64,000 bases of DNA from Streptomyces avermitilis MA-4680 = NBRC 14893 (GTDB taxonomy: Bacteria; Actinomycetota; Actinomycetes; Streptomycetales; Streptomycetaceae), in contig NC_003155.5 of NCBI RefSeq assembly GCF_000009765.2, positions 7,874,001-7,938,000 of the forward strand. Direction: 5' to 3'. Of the stretch, positions 7,657 through 17,761 are shown in pieces; position 1 is the stretch's first letter, and every line of letters starts with the position of its first letter. The position numbers and the translations under genes were made by a program. Under the pieces are notes generated by a model. It was given only the letters and a program-made list of their open reading frames with translations, was not told where the DNA came from and searched no databases.

Positions 7657-8844
7657 CTAGATCAGCGCGAACTGGCCTTCCGGACCCTCTTCGTGGTGGT
7701 CGAGCACCGAAGCGGGCCGACGTGCCGCATCCGGTACCGGGAGCACACCGGCCCGGTACAGCTCGGCCGCGGTGACCGGTGCCCCCGCCGCCGACTCGCC
7801 GTGGCGCGGGCCGATCTCGCCCAGCAGGGCGAGCACGGTGATGAGTTCCAGCAGTTCGGACGTCCACGCCTGCGGCCAGGCCGCGGGGCGCACCGCCTCC
7901 AGCGTGCCCGGCTCGGCGGGCTCCGTGCGGCGGGCGAACCACGCCTCGAGGACCCGGACCCCGCCGACGTGGAAATCCCAGGCGCCGCCCGGCACCGGTG
8001 AGATCCGGCCCTCGCCGATGTGCAGGGCCTCCTCCGCGCGGTCGTAGAGGAGTTCCAGGGGGCGGGCGGGGAGCGGAGCGCGGACGTAGGGGCGGCGCCC
8101 GCCCGGCAGCTTGGGGCGCTCGCCGGTGCGGCACATCAGCCACAGCGTCCGGTGGCCCGACTCCGTGCCCCGGGACCAGAGGCCGGGGTCCGCGGTGAGC
8201 GGCACCTCGATGCCCTCGGGGCCCGGCCGCGCGGCCGCCAGAATCCAGGCCAGGGCGTCGACGGGTGACACGGGGCGGCCCAGGCGTCCGGCGAGATGCT
8301 CCACCAGGCCCGGTGCCAGGTTCGGTTCGAGACGTCCCGGGCGCCGGTACAGCGGGCGGACGGGACCTGAGCGGACGGCCGGCGACTTCACCGGCAGCAG
8401 CGGCGAAGCCAGCAGCAGGGGGCCGGTGGACCCGGGCGCGACCGTCTGCTCGGCCACGAACACCTGGCCCTCGTCCGCCACCCGCCACAGCTCGGGCCGT
8501 GCCGCGTCGAGGAGCCGGTGGTCCGGGATCAGCCACTGTTCGTCGAACGGGTCGCCGAGCACACGCACGGGCTCCGGGCACGGGCCCGTCGCACGGGCGA
8601 GCCGCCCCGTCCCGCTGGACTGGCCCGGCAGCTGGGCCACCGCGGAGTGCAGGGTGCGTGCGCGGGTCGGCTCGAACAAGGCCTCGCGGTCCGGCCCCTC
8701 GGCCTTCAGCAGGGCGTCCCAGCGCGCCTTCAGCGAGGCCACGTCGGGCGCCATCGGCCAGCCACGGCCCAGCCGCAGAGGTGCGACCGACCACGGCATG
8801 AGGTCCGCGAGCAGCGGAGCGTCGTCGTGCGTCACGCTGGGCAT
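7657..8844 (-). CDS. Stand-alone type ISP restriction/modification C-terminal domain protein
   Basis: 395 aa beginning MPSVTHDDAPLLADLMPWSV. The region PVRPLYRRPGRLEPNLAPGLVEHLAGRLG, followed by VDALAWILAAA and later PGGAWDFHVGGVRVLEAWF, resembles the C-terminal target-recognition part of type ISP restriction-modification enzymes (Type_ISP_C). No methyltransferase motif (NPPF/NPPY or FxGxG), helicase or nuclease motif is present here or next door, so this is an isolated domain rather than a working restriction system. Similar stand-alone proteins are common in streptomycetes (from memory). Its function is unknown; DNA or ligand binding is an inference. A divergent partner is absent, and the gene ends 187 bases from the small gene at 7200-7469. 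Confidence 0.65.
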   Translation of the reverse strand: MPSVTHDDAPLLADLMPWSVAPLRLGRGWPMAPDVASLKARWDALLKAEGPDREALFEPTRARTLHSAVAQLPGQSSGTGRLARATGPCPEPVRVLGDPFDEQWLIPDHRLLDAARPELWRVADEGQVFVAEQTVAPGSTGPLLLASPLLPVKSPAVRSGPVRPLYRRPGRLEPNLAPGLVEHLAGRLGRPVSPVDALAWILAAARPGPEGIEVPLTADPGLWSRGTESGHRTLWLMCRTGERPKLPGGRRPYVRAPLPARPLELLYDRAEEALHIGEGRISPVPGGAWDFHVGGVRVLEAWFARRTEPAEPGTLEAVRPAAWPQAWTSELLELITVLALLGEIGPRHGESAAGAPVTAAELYRAGVLPVPDAARRPASVLDHHEEGPEGQFALI

Positions 8845-8892
8845 CGTACGACGTGGCCGGCCGACCTCAAGGGGGTCATGAGGGAACGGGGA

Positions 8893-9642
8893 TCAGTCGG
8901 CGTCGAGGGTGACCGTGAACGAGAAGCGGTCGCCGCGGTAGTGGATGACCGCCACGTCCAGGACCTGTCCGTCCTCGTCGTACGTCACGCCCGTGTAGTG
9001 CAGGATCGGGCTGAGCAGCGGCACTTGGAGCAGCCGCGCCGTCTCCGGATCCGCCAGCCGCGCCTCCACGGTGTCGGTGATACGGCCGATGCGTACGCCC
9101 ACGACGTCCCGCAGCACCTTGGTCATCGGCCAGCGGGCCAGGTCGTCCAGGCCGATGCGCTCGGCCAGTTCGGGCCGCACGTAGTTGCGGGCGTGGTTCG
9201 TCGGCTCGCCGGTCCGCTCGTCGGCGCGCAGCCGGTGGTACGTCGCCACCTCGTCCACATCCGGGAAATACTCGGCGAGTTCCCCCGAAACGGGTGATCT
9301 GCCGTGCTCCAGCAGCTCCGCCACCATGCCCGACTGCTGCGCCACGATCGCGTCCACCGAGCCGAGCAGCCGCACCGGGGCGCCCCGCTGGACGCCCGGC
9401 TCGATGAACGTGCCCCGTCGGCGATGGCGGGTGATCAGCCCCTCGTCCTCCAGCTCCTTGAGCGCCTGCCGCATGGTCAGCACGCTCACTCCGTAGTGCC
9501 CCGCCAACTGTTCCTCGGTCGGCAGGCGCAGCGGGTCCTGGGGCGACCGGCCGAGTATCGAGGCGCGCAGGGACTGCGATACCTGATACCAGAGCGGCAG
9601 TTTGCGGTTCAGAACGATCGAGTCCGGGGCGAAAGAGGTCAC
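8893..9642 (-). CDS. GntR/HutC-family transcriptional regulator with UTRA domain
   Basis: 249 aa from GTG 9642. The N-terminal winged helix is recognisable (LPLWYQVSQSLRASIL..., LPTEEQLAGHYGVSVLTMRQ, EDEGLITRHRRRGTFI). A UTRA effector domain follows from about residue 95 to the end (ILHYTGVTYDEDGQVLDVAV). It is encoded 50 bases downstream of hmgA on the same strand and is probably co-transcribed, so it may sense a tyrosine/phenylalanine-degradation intermediate. No strong ribosome site precedes the GTG, and upstream in-frame codons offer no better start. Confidence 0.85.
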   Translation of the reverse strand: MTSFAPDSIVLNRKLPLWYQVSQSLRASILGRSPQDPLRLPTEEQLAGHYGVSVLTMRQALKELEDEGLITRHRRRGTFIEPGVQRGAPVRLLGSVDAIVAQQSGMVAELLEHGRSPVSGELAEYFPDVDEVATYHRLRADERTGEPTNHARNYVRPELAERIGLDDLARWPMTKVLRDVVGVRIGRITDTVEARLADPETARLLQVPLLSPILHYTGVTYDEDGQVLDVAVIHYRGDRFSFTVTLDAD

Positions 9643-9692
9643 GAGGGCTATCCGTACCGGTCGCGGGCGTGCAGTGCAACGGGCGGTGGCGC

Positions 9693-11009
<1,317 letters not shown>

Positions 11010-11175
11010 GATCGCTCCCTCGTTCCTGATTCCTATGCATCACCGTAGGATTCGGGTGCGGTGTGCGCAAGGGGGATGGTGGGGAAGCAGGCCGGGGCAG
11101 GACCCGCCTTCCGGACGCGCAAGACCCGACTTCAGGAGGATCCGGCTGTCGGAGGGGTGCTCTACTCTCCCCGGC

Positions 11176-11841
11176 ATGTCGTGGACGCGCGGACCGCTCG
11201 CGGCGCTCGCGGTGTGCGCCCTGCTCGGCGGCGCGGCGGGCTGTGGCGCCGACGGCGCGCACGGGCGGCGGGGCGGGGCGACGGCCTCGCCGGTGGGCAA
11301 GCTGCTGGACGACACGGACGAGAGGGGACGGCACTACCGTGAAGTCGACGAGAAGGGCGCACCCGAGGTCTCCGTCGAGGTCCAGCCGGACTCCGACGAC
11401 AGCTGGGACGTCCTGCTGACCGTCCACAACTTCCGCTTCTCGCCGCCCGGCGCGCGAGCGGTGCCGGTGGCCGGACGCGGTGTCGCCCTGCTCTCGCTGG
11501 ACGGCCGCGCCCTCGCGCGGCTGCGCACCCCGGACCATCACCTCCCCGGCAAGCTGGTCCCGCGCGGCACGCATCACGTCACGGTGCGTCTGTACGCGGA
11601 CGACGGCACGGTGTGGGCCGTGGACGGCCGGCCCGTCCAGAGCACGGCGGACATCACGGCGTCGGGGACGGGGCCGACGAGGCCGCACTCGACGCCGAGC
11701 GGGGCCGGGGGCGGGGCGGAGGGGGCGAGCGGGACGCCCACCCAGGGCACCGGCGACTCCGCGGCCGGGATGAGTGTGGGGCGCACCCATCTCCGTACAG
11801 ACGGGCGAGGTTCACCGGACTCCCGCGGAAAGGCATCATGA
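11176..11841 (+). CDS. Putative lipoprotein
   Basis: 221 aa. A signal peptide with the lipobox LLGGAAGC (Cys near residue 17) predicts a lipid-anchored outer-face protein. The domain after it (VSVEVQPDSDDSWDVLLTVHNFRFSPPG) is beta-rich, and the C-terminal 60 residues are Gly/Ser/Thr/Pro-rich. No known enzyme motif is seen. The stop overlaps the ATG of the following TetR gene (ATGA), so the two form an operon. Confidence 0.75.
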   Translation: MSWTRGPLAALAVCALLGGAAGCGADGAHGRRGGATASPVGKLLDDTDERGRHYREVDEKGAPEVSVEVQPDSDDSWDVLLTVHNFRFSPPGARAVPVAGRGVALLSLDGRALARLRTPDHHLPGKLVPRGTHHVTVRLYADDGTVWAVDGRPVQSTADITASGTGPTRPHSTPSGAGGGAEGASGTPTQGTGDSAAGMSVGRTHLRTDGRGSPDSRGKAS

Positions 11842-12458
11842 AGCCCGTGCCCCAAGCGACATCGCTGCGCCGCGCGCCCGTCCAACGACGGAGCGCCGAA
11901 CGGCTGACCAGGATCCTCGACGCCTGCGCCGACCTCCTCGACGAGGTCGGCTACGACGCCCTGAGCACCCGGGCCGTGGCCCTGCGTGCCGGCGTGCCCA
12001 TCGGCTCCGTGTACCGCTTCTTCGGCAACAAGCGCGCGATGGCCGACGCGCTCGCCGAACGCAACTTCGAGCGCTACACCGACCGCGTCACCCACCGCCT
12101 CGAGCAGTCGGACGGCGAGGGTGACTGGCGCGCGGCGATGGACGCGGTCCTCGACGAGTACCTGGACATGAAGCGCACGGCGCCCGGCTTCTCCCTCGTC
12201 GACTTCGGCAACCAGATCCCGGTCGGCGCCCGCTACGCCGAACCCAACCACCGCGTCGCCGACCGTCTGACGGAACTCCTGTCGGCGTACCTCGGCCGCA
12301 CCCCCGACGACGACCTCCGCCGCACGTTCCTGATCGCGGTCGAAACCGCCGACACCCTGGTCCACCTGGCCTTCCGGATGTCCCCCGAGGGAGACGAGGA
12401 CATCATCGCGGAGACCCGGGCACTGCTGAGGGCCTATCTGGGGCGCGTACTGGACTGA
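11838..12458 (+). CDS. TetR-family transcriptional regulator
   Basis: 206 aa. The N-terminal helix-turn-helix is typical (LTRILDACADLLDEVGYDALSTRAVALRAGVPIGSVYRFFGNK). The C-terminal ligand domain ends in the ETADTLVHLAFRM segment found in one subgroup of TetR proteins. ATG 11838 overlaps the lipoprotein stop codon. A 16-base palindrome at 12582-12597, downstream of this gene and before the molybdopterin oxidoreductase, is a candidate target. Confidence 0.9.
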   Translation: MKPVPQATSLRRAPVQRRSAERLTRILDACADLLDEVGYDALSTRAVALRAGVPIGSVYRFFGNKRAMADALAERNFERYTDRVTHRLEQSDGEGDWRAAMDAVLDEYLDMKRTAPGFSLVDFGNQIPVGARYAEPNHRVADRLTELLSAYLGRTPDDDLRRTFLIAVETADTLVHLAFRMSPEGDEDIIAETRALLRAYLGRVLD

Positions 12459-12581
12459 GCGGAGCCCGGGCGGCGGCGAAGGGGCCGGCGGCACTCGCGA
12501 CGGGCCGCTCCGCGGCGACCGGCCGGCGGTCGGCCGTGCGCGGGTTTCCGACGAGGTCCCCGGCAGCCCCTCCCCTCCTGC

Positions 12582-12597
12582 CATACCGCTCGGTATG
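12582..12597. promoter_or_regulatory. TetR-type operator palindrome CATACCGCTCGGTATG
   Basis: Perfect 7-base arms (CATACCG/CGGTATG) flank CT. The site is 50 bases before the molybdopterin oxidoreductase GTG and overlaps TATGCT, a possible -10 element. The adjacent TetR (11838-12458) is the obvious candidate regulator (inference). Confidence 0.5.
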
Positions 12598-12647
12598 CTC
12601 GGCTCGATCCGTGCGTCACCGTTGCCGCCACCCCTCTGGGAGGACCC

Positions 12648-14879
12648 GTGTCCCGCACCGCCCTGCGTATCTGCCCCTTGTGCGAGGCCACCTGCGGGCT
12701 GACGCTCACCATCGAGGGGACCCGGGTGACCAAGGCCCGCGGCGACCGCGACGACGTGTTCAGCAAGGGGTTCATCTGCCCGAAGGGCGCGTCCTTCGGG
12801 GCGGCCGACGGAGACCCGGACCGGCTGCGGACGCCGCTCGTCCGCGAGGACGGGGAGCTGCGCGAGGCCACCTGGGAGGAGGCGTTCGACGCCGTCGCCG
12901 CCGGACTGCGGCCCGTCGTCGAGGAGCACGGACCGCACGCCGTCGGTGTCGTCCTCGGCAACCCGAACGTCCACACCATGGCCGGCGCCCTCTACCCGCC
13001 CGTCCTGCTCGCCGGTCTGCGCACCCACAGCCTCTTCACCGCCTCCACCGTCGACCAGATGCCCAAGCACGTCTCCAGCGGTCTGCTGTACGGCGACGCG
13101 GTGGCCATCCCCGTGCCCGACCTCGACCGCACCGACCATCTGCTGCTGCTCGGCGCCAACCCCCTCGAATCCAACGGAAGTCTCTGCACCGCCCCCGACT
13201 TCCCCGGCAAGCTCAAGGCCCTCAAGGCCCGCGGCGGCACCCTCACCGTCGTCGACCCGCGCCGCACCCGCACCGCCAAGCTCGCCGACCGGCACGTCGC
13301 CATCCGCCCCGGCACCGACGCACTGCTGCTCGCGGCGATGGCGTACGTGCTCTTCGAGGAGCGGCTCGTCGACCTCGGGGAGCTCGCCCCGCATGTCCAG
13401 GGCGTCGACGAACTCGCCGACGCGCTGAGGGACTTCACCCCCGAAGCGGCGAGCCCGTCGTGCGACGTACCGGCCGACGTGATCCGGGAGCTCGCCCGTG
13501 AACTGGCCGCCGCCCCGACCGCCGCCGTCTACGGCCGCATCGGCAGCTGCACCGTCCCGCACGGCACGCTCGCCAGCTGGCTCGTCGACGTGCTCAACAT
13601 CCTCACCGGCAACCTCGACCGGCCCGGCGGCGCCCTGTTCCCGCTGTCCGCCACCGACAAGGCGCCCCGGCCCGCCGGACCCGGCCGTGGCTTCGCGCTC
13701 GGGCGGTGGCACAGCCGGGTGAGCGGACACCCGGAGGCCAAGGGCGAGCTGCCGCTGTCCGCGCTCGCCGAGGAGATCGACACCGCCACCGGCGAGGGCA
13801 GCCCGGTCCGCGCCCTCATCGCAGTCGCCACCAACCCGGTACTCTCCGCGCCCGACGGCGACCGCCTCGACAAGGCCCTCGGCTCGCTCGACTTCATGGT
13901 CAGTGTCGACCCGTACCTCAACGAGACCTCGCGCCACGCCCATGTCGTCCTGCCGCCGCCCCCGCCCTCCCAGGCGCCGCACTTCGACTTCGCGTTCAAC
14001 GCCTTCGCCGTGCACAACCAGGTCCGCTACACCCGCGCCGCCGTCCCCCTGGAACCCGGCCGGATGGCGGAGACCGAGATCCTCGCACGGCTCGTGCTCG
14101 CCGCCACGGGCATGCACGGCGCCGCCCCCGACGCCGTGGACGCCCTGGTCATCGACCAGACACTGGGCAAGGCCGTCACGGACCCGCACGCGCCCGTGCA
14201 CGGCCGCGACCCGGGCGAACTCGCCGCCGTGCTCACCGGGGACAGCGGCCCCGAGCGGCGGCTCGACATGATGCTGCGCCTCGGCCCGTACGGCGACGGA
14301 TTCGGCGCCCGGCCGGACGGGCTCACCCTGGAGAAGGTGCTCGCCCACCCGCACGGCATCGACCTCGGGCCGCTCACGCCGCGCCTGCCGCAGCCCCTGA
14401 AGACACGCAGCGGCAAGGTCGAGCTGCTGCCCGGACCCATCGCCGGCGACCTGCCGAGGCTGCGCGAGGCGCTGCGGGAGCGGTCCGAGGGGCTCGTGCT
14501 CATCGGGCGGCGGCATCTGCGGTCCAACAACAGCTGGCTGCACAACGTGCCCGCCCTCACCGGCGGCACCAACCGCTGCACCCTGCACATCCACCCCGAG
14601 GACGCCGAGCGCCTCGGCCTCACCGACGGGGCGCCGGTCCGGGTCAGGGGCGCCGGGGGAGCGGTCACGGCCCCCGTCGAGGTCACCGACGGCATCCGGC
14701 GCGGGGTCGTCAGCCTCCCGCACGGCTGGGGCCACGACCGGCCCGGCACCCGGATGAGCCATGCCGCGCTGGACCCCGGCGTCAACGTCAACCAGCTCCT
14801 CGATGGCAGCCTGCTCGACCCGCTCTCGGGCAACGCCGTGCTCAACGGCGTACCCGTCGAGCTGACACGCACATCCTGA
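12648..14879 (+). CDS. Bis-MGD molybdopterin oxidoreductase with [4Fe-4S] domain
   Basis: 743 aa from GTG 12648, with GGGAGGA just upstream. The N-terminus binds a 4Fe-4S cluster through Cys9, Cys12, Cys16 and Cys44 (CPLCEATC...ICPKG). The molybdopterin domain follows (LLLLGANPLESNGS, VVDPRRTRTAKLADRHVAIRPGTD, LNILTGNLDRPGG), then the C-terminal molydop-binding barrel (RRHLRSNNSWLHN, VSLPHGWGHD). It belongs to the DMSO reductase superfamily. The active-site stretch reads FTASTVDQMPKHV, with no Cys or SeCys, unlike formate dehydrogenase. There is no Tat signal, so it is cytoplasmic. Substrate unknown. It is monocistronic and probably controlled by the TetR-type palindrome before it. Confidence 0.88.
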   Translation: MSRTALRICPLCEATCGLTLTIEGTRVTKARGDRDDVFSKGFICPKGASFGAADGDPDRLRTPLVREDGELREATWEEAFDAVAAGLRPVVEEHGPHAVGVVLGNPNVHTMAGALYPPVLLAGLRTHSLFTASTVDQMPKHVSSGLLYGDAVAIPVPDLDRTDHLLLLGANPLESNGSLCTAPDFPGKLKALKARGGTLTVVDPRRTRTAKLADRHVAIRPGTDALLLAAMAYVLFEERLVDLGELAPHVQGVDELADALRDFTPEAASPSCDVPADVIRELARELAAAPTAAVYGRIGSCTVPHGTLASWLVDVLNILTGNLDRPGGALFPLSATDKAPRPAGPGRGFALGRWHSRVSGHPEAKGELPLSALAEEIDTATGEGSPVRALIAVATNPVLSAPDGDRLDKALGSLDFMVSVDPYLNETSRHAHVVLPPPPPSQAPHFDFAFNAFAVHNQVRYTRAAVPLEPGRMAETEILARLVLAATGMHGAAPDAVDALVIDQTLGKAVTDPHAPVHGRDPGELAAVLTGDSGPERRLDMMLRLGPYGDGFGARPDGLTLEKVLAHPHGIDLGPLTPRLPQPLKTRSGKVELLPGPIAGDLPRLREALRERSEGLVLIGRRHLRSNNSWLHNVPALTGGTNRCTLHIHPEDAERLGLTDGAPVRVRGAGGAVTAPVEVTDGIRRGVVSLPHGWGHDRPGTRMSHAALDPGVNVNQLLDGSLLDPLSGNAVLNGVPVELTRTS

Positions 14880-15001
14880 CCTGGAGTTTTGCGCTTATTG
14901 CTCCCATGTCAACGTCTTGTTAACAGTTCTCGACCCGACTTAACGTCATCGCCACCGCCGGCCCTGGTGGGAGTTCAAGGGCGAACGTTAGGTATCCATT
15001 C

Positions 15002-16408
15002 ATGCTGACCATCCTCGGCTTCACCATGATCGCGACCTTCTTGGTCCTGATCATGCTGAAGAAGATGTCGCCGATCGCGGCGCTCGTGCTGATCCCGGCG
15101 CTCTTCTGCGTCTTCGTCGGAAAGGGCGCCAAGCTCGGTGACTACGTCATCGACGGCGTCACCAGCCTCGCGCCCACCGCGGCGATGCTGATGTTCGCGA
15201 TCGTCTACTTCGGTGTGATGATCGACGTCGGCCTCTTCGACCCGATCGTGCGGGGCATCCTGCGGTTCTGCAAGGCGGACCCGCTGCGGATCGTCGTCGG
15301 CACGGCCCTGCTCGCCGCGATCGTCTCGCTCGACGGCGACGGCTCGACCACCTTCATGATCACGGTCTCGGCGATGTACCCGCTGTACAAGCGCCTGAAG
15401 ATGAGCCTCGTCGTGATGACCGGTGTCGCCGCGATGGCCAACGGCGTGATGAACACGCTCCCCTGGGGCGGCCCGACCGCCCGCGCCGCGACCGCGCTGA
15501 AGCTGGACGCCAGCGACATCTTCGTGCCGATGATTCCGGCCCTCGCCGTGGGTCTCCTCGGTGTCTTCGCCCTCGCCTACGTCCTCGGGCGCCGCGAGCG
15601 CACGCGGCTCGGCGTGCTGACGCTGGACGAGGCACTGGAGCCGCAGGAGGCCGAGACGGTGCTGGTGGGTGCGGGCGGTTCCGAGGAGAAGTCCCCGCGC
15701 GCCACCGGCGGTTCCGGCTCCGGCACCGACGCGGACGCCCCCGAGTCCGCCACCGCCGACGACGGATTCCAGGGCCTCGACCCCCACCGCGCCACCCTGC
15801 GCCCCAAGTTGTACTGGTTCAACGCGCTGCTCACGGTCACGCTACTCACCGCCATGATCATGGAGTGGCTGCCGATCCCGGTCCTGTTCCTGCTCGGCGC
15901 CGCGCTCGCGCTCACCGTCAACTTCCCGCACATGCCCGACCAGAAGGCCCGCCTCGGCGCCCACGCCGAGAACGTCCTCAACGTCTCCGGAATGGTCTTC
16001 GCCGCCGCCGTCTTCACCGGCGTCCTCCAGGGCACCGGCATGGTCGACCACATGGCCGAGTGGCTGGTCTCCAACATCCCGGACGGCATGGGCCCGCACA
16101 TGGCCTTCGTCACCGGTGTCCTGAGCATCCCGCTCACGTACTTCATGTCGAACGACGGCTTCTACTTCGGCATCCTCCCGGTCCTCGCCGAGGCGGGCCA
16201 GGCGCACGGCGTCTCGTCCCTGGAGATCGCCCGCGCTTCGCTGGTCGGCCAGCCGCTGCACATGTCGAGCCCGCTGGTGCCCGCCGTGTACGTCCTCGTC
16301 GGCATGGCCAAGGTCGAGTTCGGCGACCACACGAGGTTCGTGGTCAAGTGGGCCGCGCTCACCTCGCTGGTGGTGCTCGGGGCCGGGATCCTCTTCGGCA
16401 TCATCTGA
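15002..16408 (+). CDS. CitMHS-family citrate-divalent metal symporter
   Basis: 468 aa with about 12 transmembrane segments. Family blocks include MLTILGFTMIATFLVLIM at the start, LDGDGSTTFMITVSAMYPLY, NTLPWGGPTARAATAL and LTYFMSNDGFYFGILPVL. Members import citrate complexed with Mg, Ca or other divalent metals with protons. A hydrophilic 60-residue loop in the middle (about residues 215-265) is Gly/Ser/Asp-rich. The 122-base leader region upstream is AT-richer than its surroundings and contains TTGTTAACAG. The stop codon shares a base with the next gene's start. Confidence 0.9.
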   Translation: MLTILGFTMIATFLVLIMLKKMSPIAALVLIPALFCVFVGKGAKLGDYVIDGVTSLAPTAAMLMFAIVYFGVMIDVGLFDPIVRGILRFCKADPLRIVVGTALLAAIVSLDGDGSTTFMITVSAMYPLYKRLKMSLVVMTGVAAMANGVMNTLPWGGPTARAATALKLDASDIFVPMIPALAVGLLGVFALAYVLGRRERTRLGVLTLDEALEPQEAETVLVGAGGSEEKSPRATGGSGSGTDADAPESATADDGFQGLDPHRATLRPKLYWFNALLTVTLLTAMIMEWLPIPVLFLLGAALALTVNFPHMPDQKARLGAHAENVLNVSGMVFAAAVFTGVLQGTGMVDHMAEWLVSNIPDGMGPHMAFVTGVLSIPLTYFMSNDGFYFGILPVLAEAGQAHGVSSLEIARASLVGQPLHMSSPLVPAVYVLVGMAKVEFGDHTRFVVKWAALTSLVVLGAGILFGII

Positions 16409-17658
16409 TGCCCGGCGCCTCTCCCACCGAACGGCCCGGCAGGGGCTGGCTGCTGCGCCTCGTCATCGCCTTCTGCTTCGCGCAGGGGGCGGTGTCGATG
16501 GCGCGGCCCGCCGTCTCCTACCGGGCCCTCGCGCTGGGCGCCGACGAGCGCGCGGTCGGTGTGATCGCGGGCGTGTACGCGCTGCTTCCGCTGTTCGCCG
16601 CCGTGCCGCTCGGCCGCCGTACGGACCACGGCCGGTGTGCGCCCCTGCTGCCGCTGGGCGTTGTCCTGATCGCGGGCGGCTGTGCCCTGAGCGGCGCGGC
16701 CGACTCCCTCGCCGCGATGGCCGCCTGGAGCGGGGTGATGGGTCTCGGCCACCTCTGCTTCGTCATCGGCGCGCAGTCGATCGTCGCCCGCCAGTCCGCG
16801 CCCCACGAACAGGACCGCAACTTCGGCCACTTCACGATCGGCGCCTCGCTCGGCCAGCTGATCGGCCCGGTCGTCGCGGGTGCCCTGATCGGCGGCCCGG
16901 ACCGGGCGGGCAGCAGCGCGCTGGCGCTGCTGGTGGCGGGCGCGGTCGCCGCGGTGTCCTGCGCGTCGCTGTGGCGCATCGAACACCGTACGACGGCCAA
17001 CTCCCGTACCGAGCGCGGCGATCGCATCCCCGTCCACCGCATCCTGCGTACCCGGGGGGTGCCCGCGGGCATCTTCGTCAGCCTCGCCGTGCTGTCGGCG
17101 ACGGACATCCTCACCGCGTATCTTCCGGTGGTCGGTGAACACCGGGGCATCGCTCCGTCGGTGGTCGGTCTGCTGCTGAGCCTGCGCGCCGCGGCGACCA
17201 TCGCCTGCCGGCTGGTGATGACACCGATGCTGCGGTGGCTGGGCCGGGCCGCCCTGCTCACCGTGACCTGTCTCGCGGCGGCGCTGCTGTGCGCGGGCAT
17301 CGCGCTCCCGGTGCCGGTGTGGGCGCTGGCCGTGATGCTCGCGGCGCTCGGGTTCTGCCTCGGCGTCGGGCAGCCGCTGTCCATGACGACCGTGGTGCAG
17401 GCAGCGCCGGACGACGCGCGCTCCACCGCCCTCGCGCTGCGCCTGACCGGCAACCGGCTCGGCCAGGTCGCCGCGCCCGCCGCGGCCGGTCTGATCGCCG
17501 GAGTCGCGGGCGTGGCGGCGCCGTTCGTGATGCTCGGCGCGCTGCTGCTGATCTCCTCGGGAATCGCGCTGCGCGCGCCGGGGAAGCAGGTGGTGCGACA
17601 GCGGACCGGTGGCCCGCGGCGGTCCGGTGCGCCATTGGGCCGGACGAGGGATTCCTGA
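16408..17658 (+). CDS. Major facilitator superfamily transporter
   Basis: 416 aa with about 12 hydrophobic segments. The loop-2 signature is present in altered form (GRRTDHGRCAP), and a second-half match reads PMLRWLGRAALL. ATG 16408 overlaps the TGA of the citrate symporter gene, so the two are co-translated. Substrate not predictable; the coupling suggests a role in carboxylate transport or export. Confidence 0.8.
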   Translation: MPGASPTERPGRGWLLRLVIAFCFAQGAVSMARPAVSYRALALGADERAVGVIAGVYALLPLFAAVPLGRRTDHGRCAPLLPLGVVLIAGGCALSGAADSLAAMAAWSGVMGLGHLCFVIGAQSIVARQSAPHEQDRNFGHFTIGASLGQLIGPVVAGALIGGPDRAGSSALALLVAGAVAAVSCASLWRIEHRTTANSRTERGDRIPVHRILRTRGVPAGIFVSLAVLSATDILTAYLPVVGEHRGIAPSVVGLLLSLRAAATIACRLVMTPMLRWLGRAALLTVTCLAAALLCAGIALPVPVWALAVMLAALGFCLGVGQPLSMTTVVQAAPDDARSTALALRLTGNRLGQVAAPAAAGLIAGVAGVAAPFVMLGALLLISSGIALRAPGKQVVRQRTGGPRRSGAPLGRTRDS

Positions 17659-17706
17659 CAGGGTGTCGGGCGCAGCTCCCGCATCCGCCGCGGCGAATGT
17701 GAAAGA

Positions 17707-17748
17707 GAGTCAGGTGAAAGAGCGATTTGTATGAAAATCGTCTGACTC
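17707..17748 (+). promoter_or_regulatory. Structured 5' leader next to the ribosome-binding site
   Basis: An outer 7-bp stem GAGTCAG (17707-17713)/CTGACTC (17742-17748) encloses an inner stem CGATTT (17723-17728)/AAATCG (17735-17740). The AT-rich inner hairpin is unusual in this GC-rich window. The structure directly abuts GGAGGA (17749-17754), the ribosome site of the secreted-protein gene, so it could mask or expose translation. Confidence 0.5.
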
Positions 17749-17761
17749 GGAGGACATACGC

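Noticed and set aside
12582..12597. Member of the TACCGACYGGT operator group
   Set aside because: It shares TACCG and CGGTA but with a 2-base centre (TACCGCTCGGTA), so the spacing differs by several bases; treated as a different operator.
11574..14762. 1062-codon open frame on the minus strand opposite the TetR and molybdopterin genes
   Set aside because: GC-rich antisense frame with Val/Arg/Gly/Asp bias; the plus-strand genes carry clear family motifs and ribosome sites.
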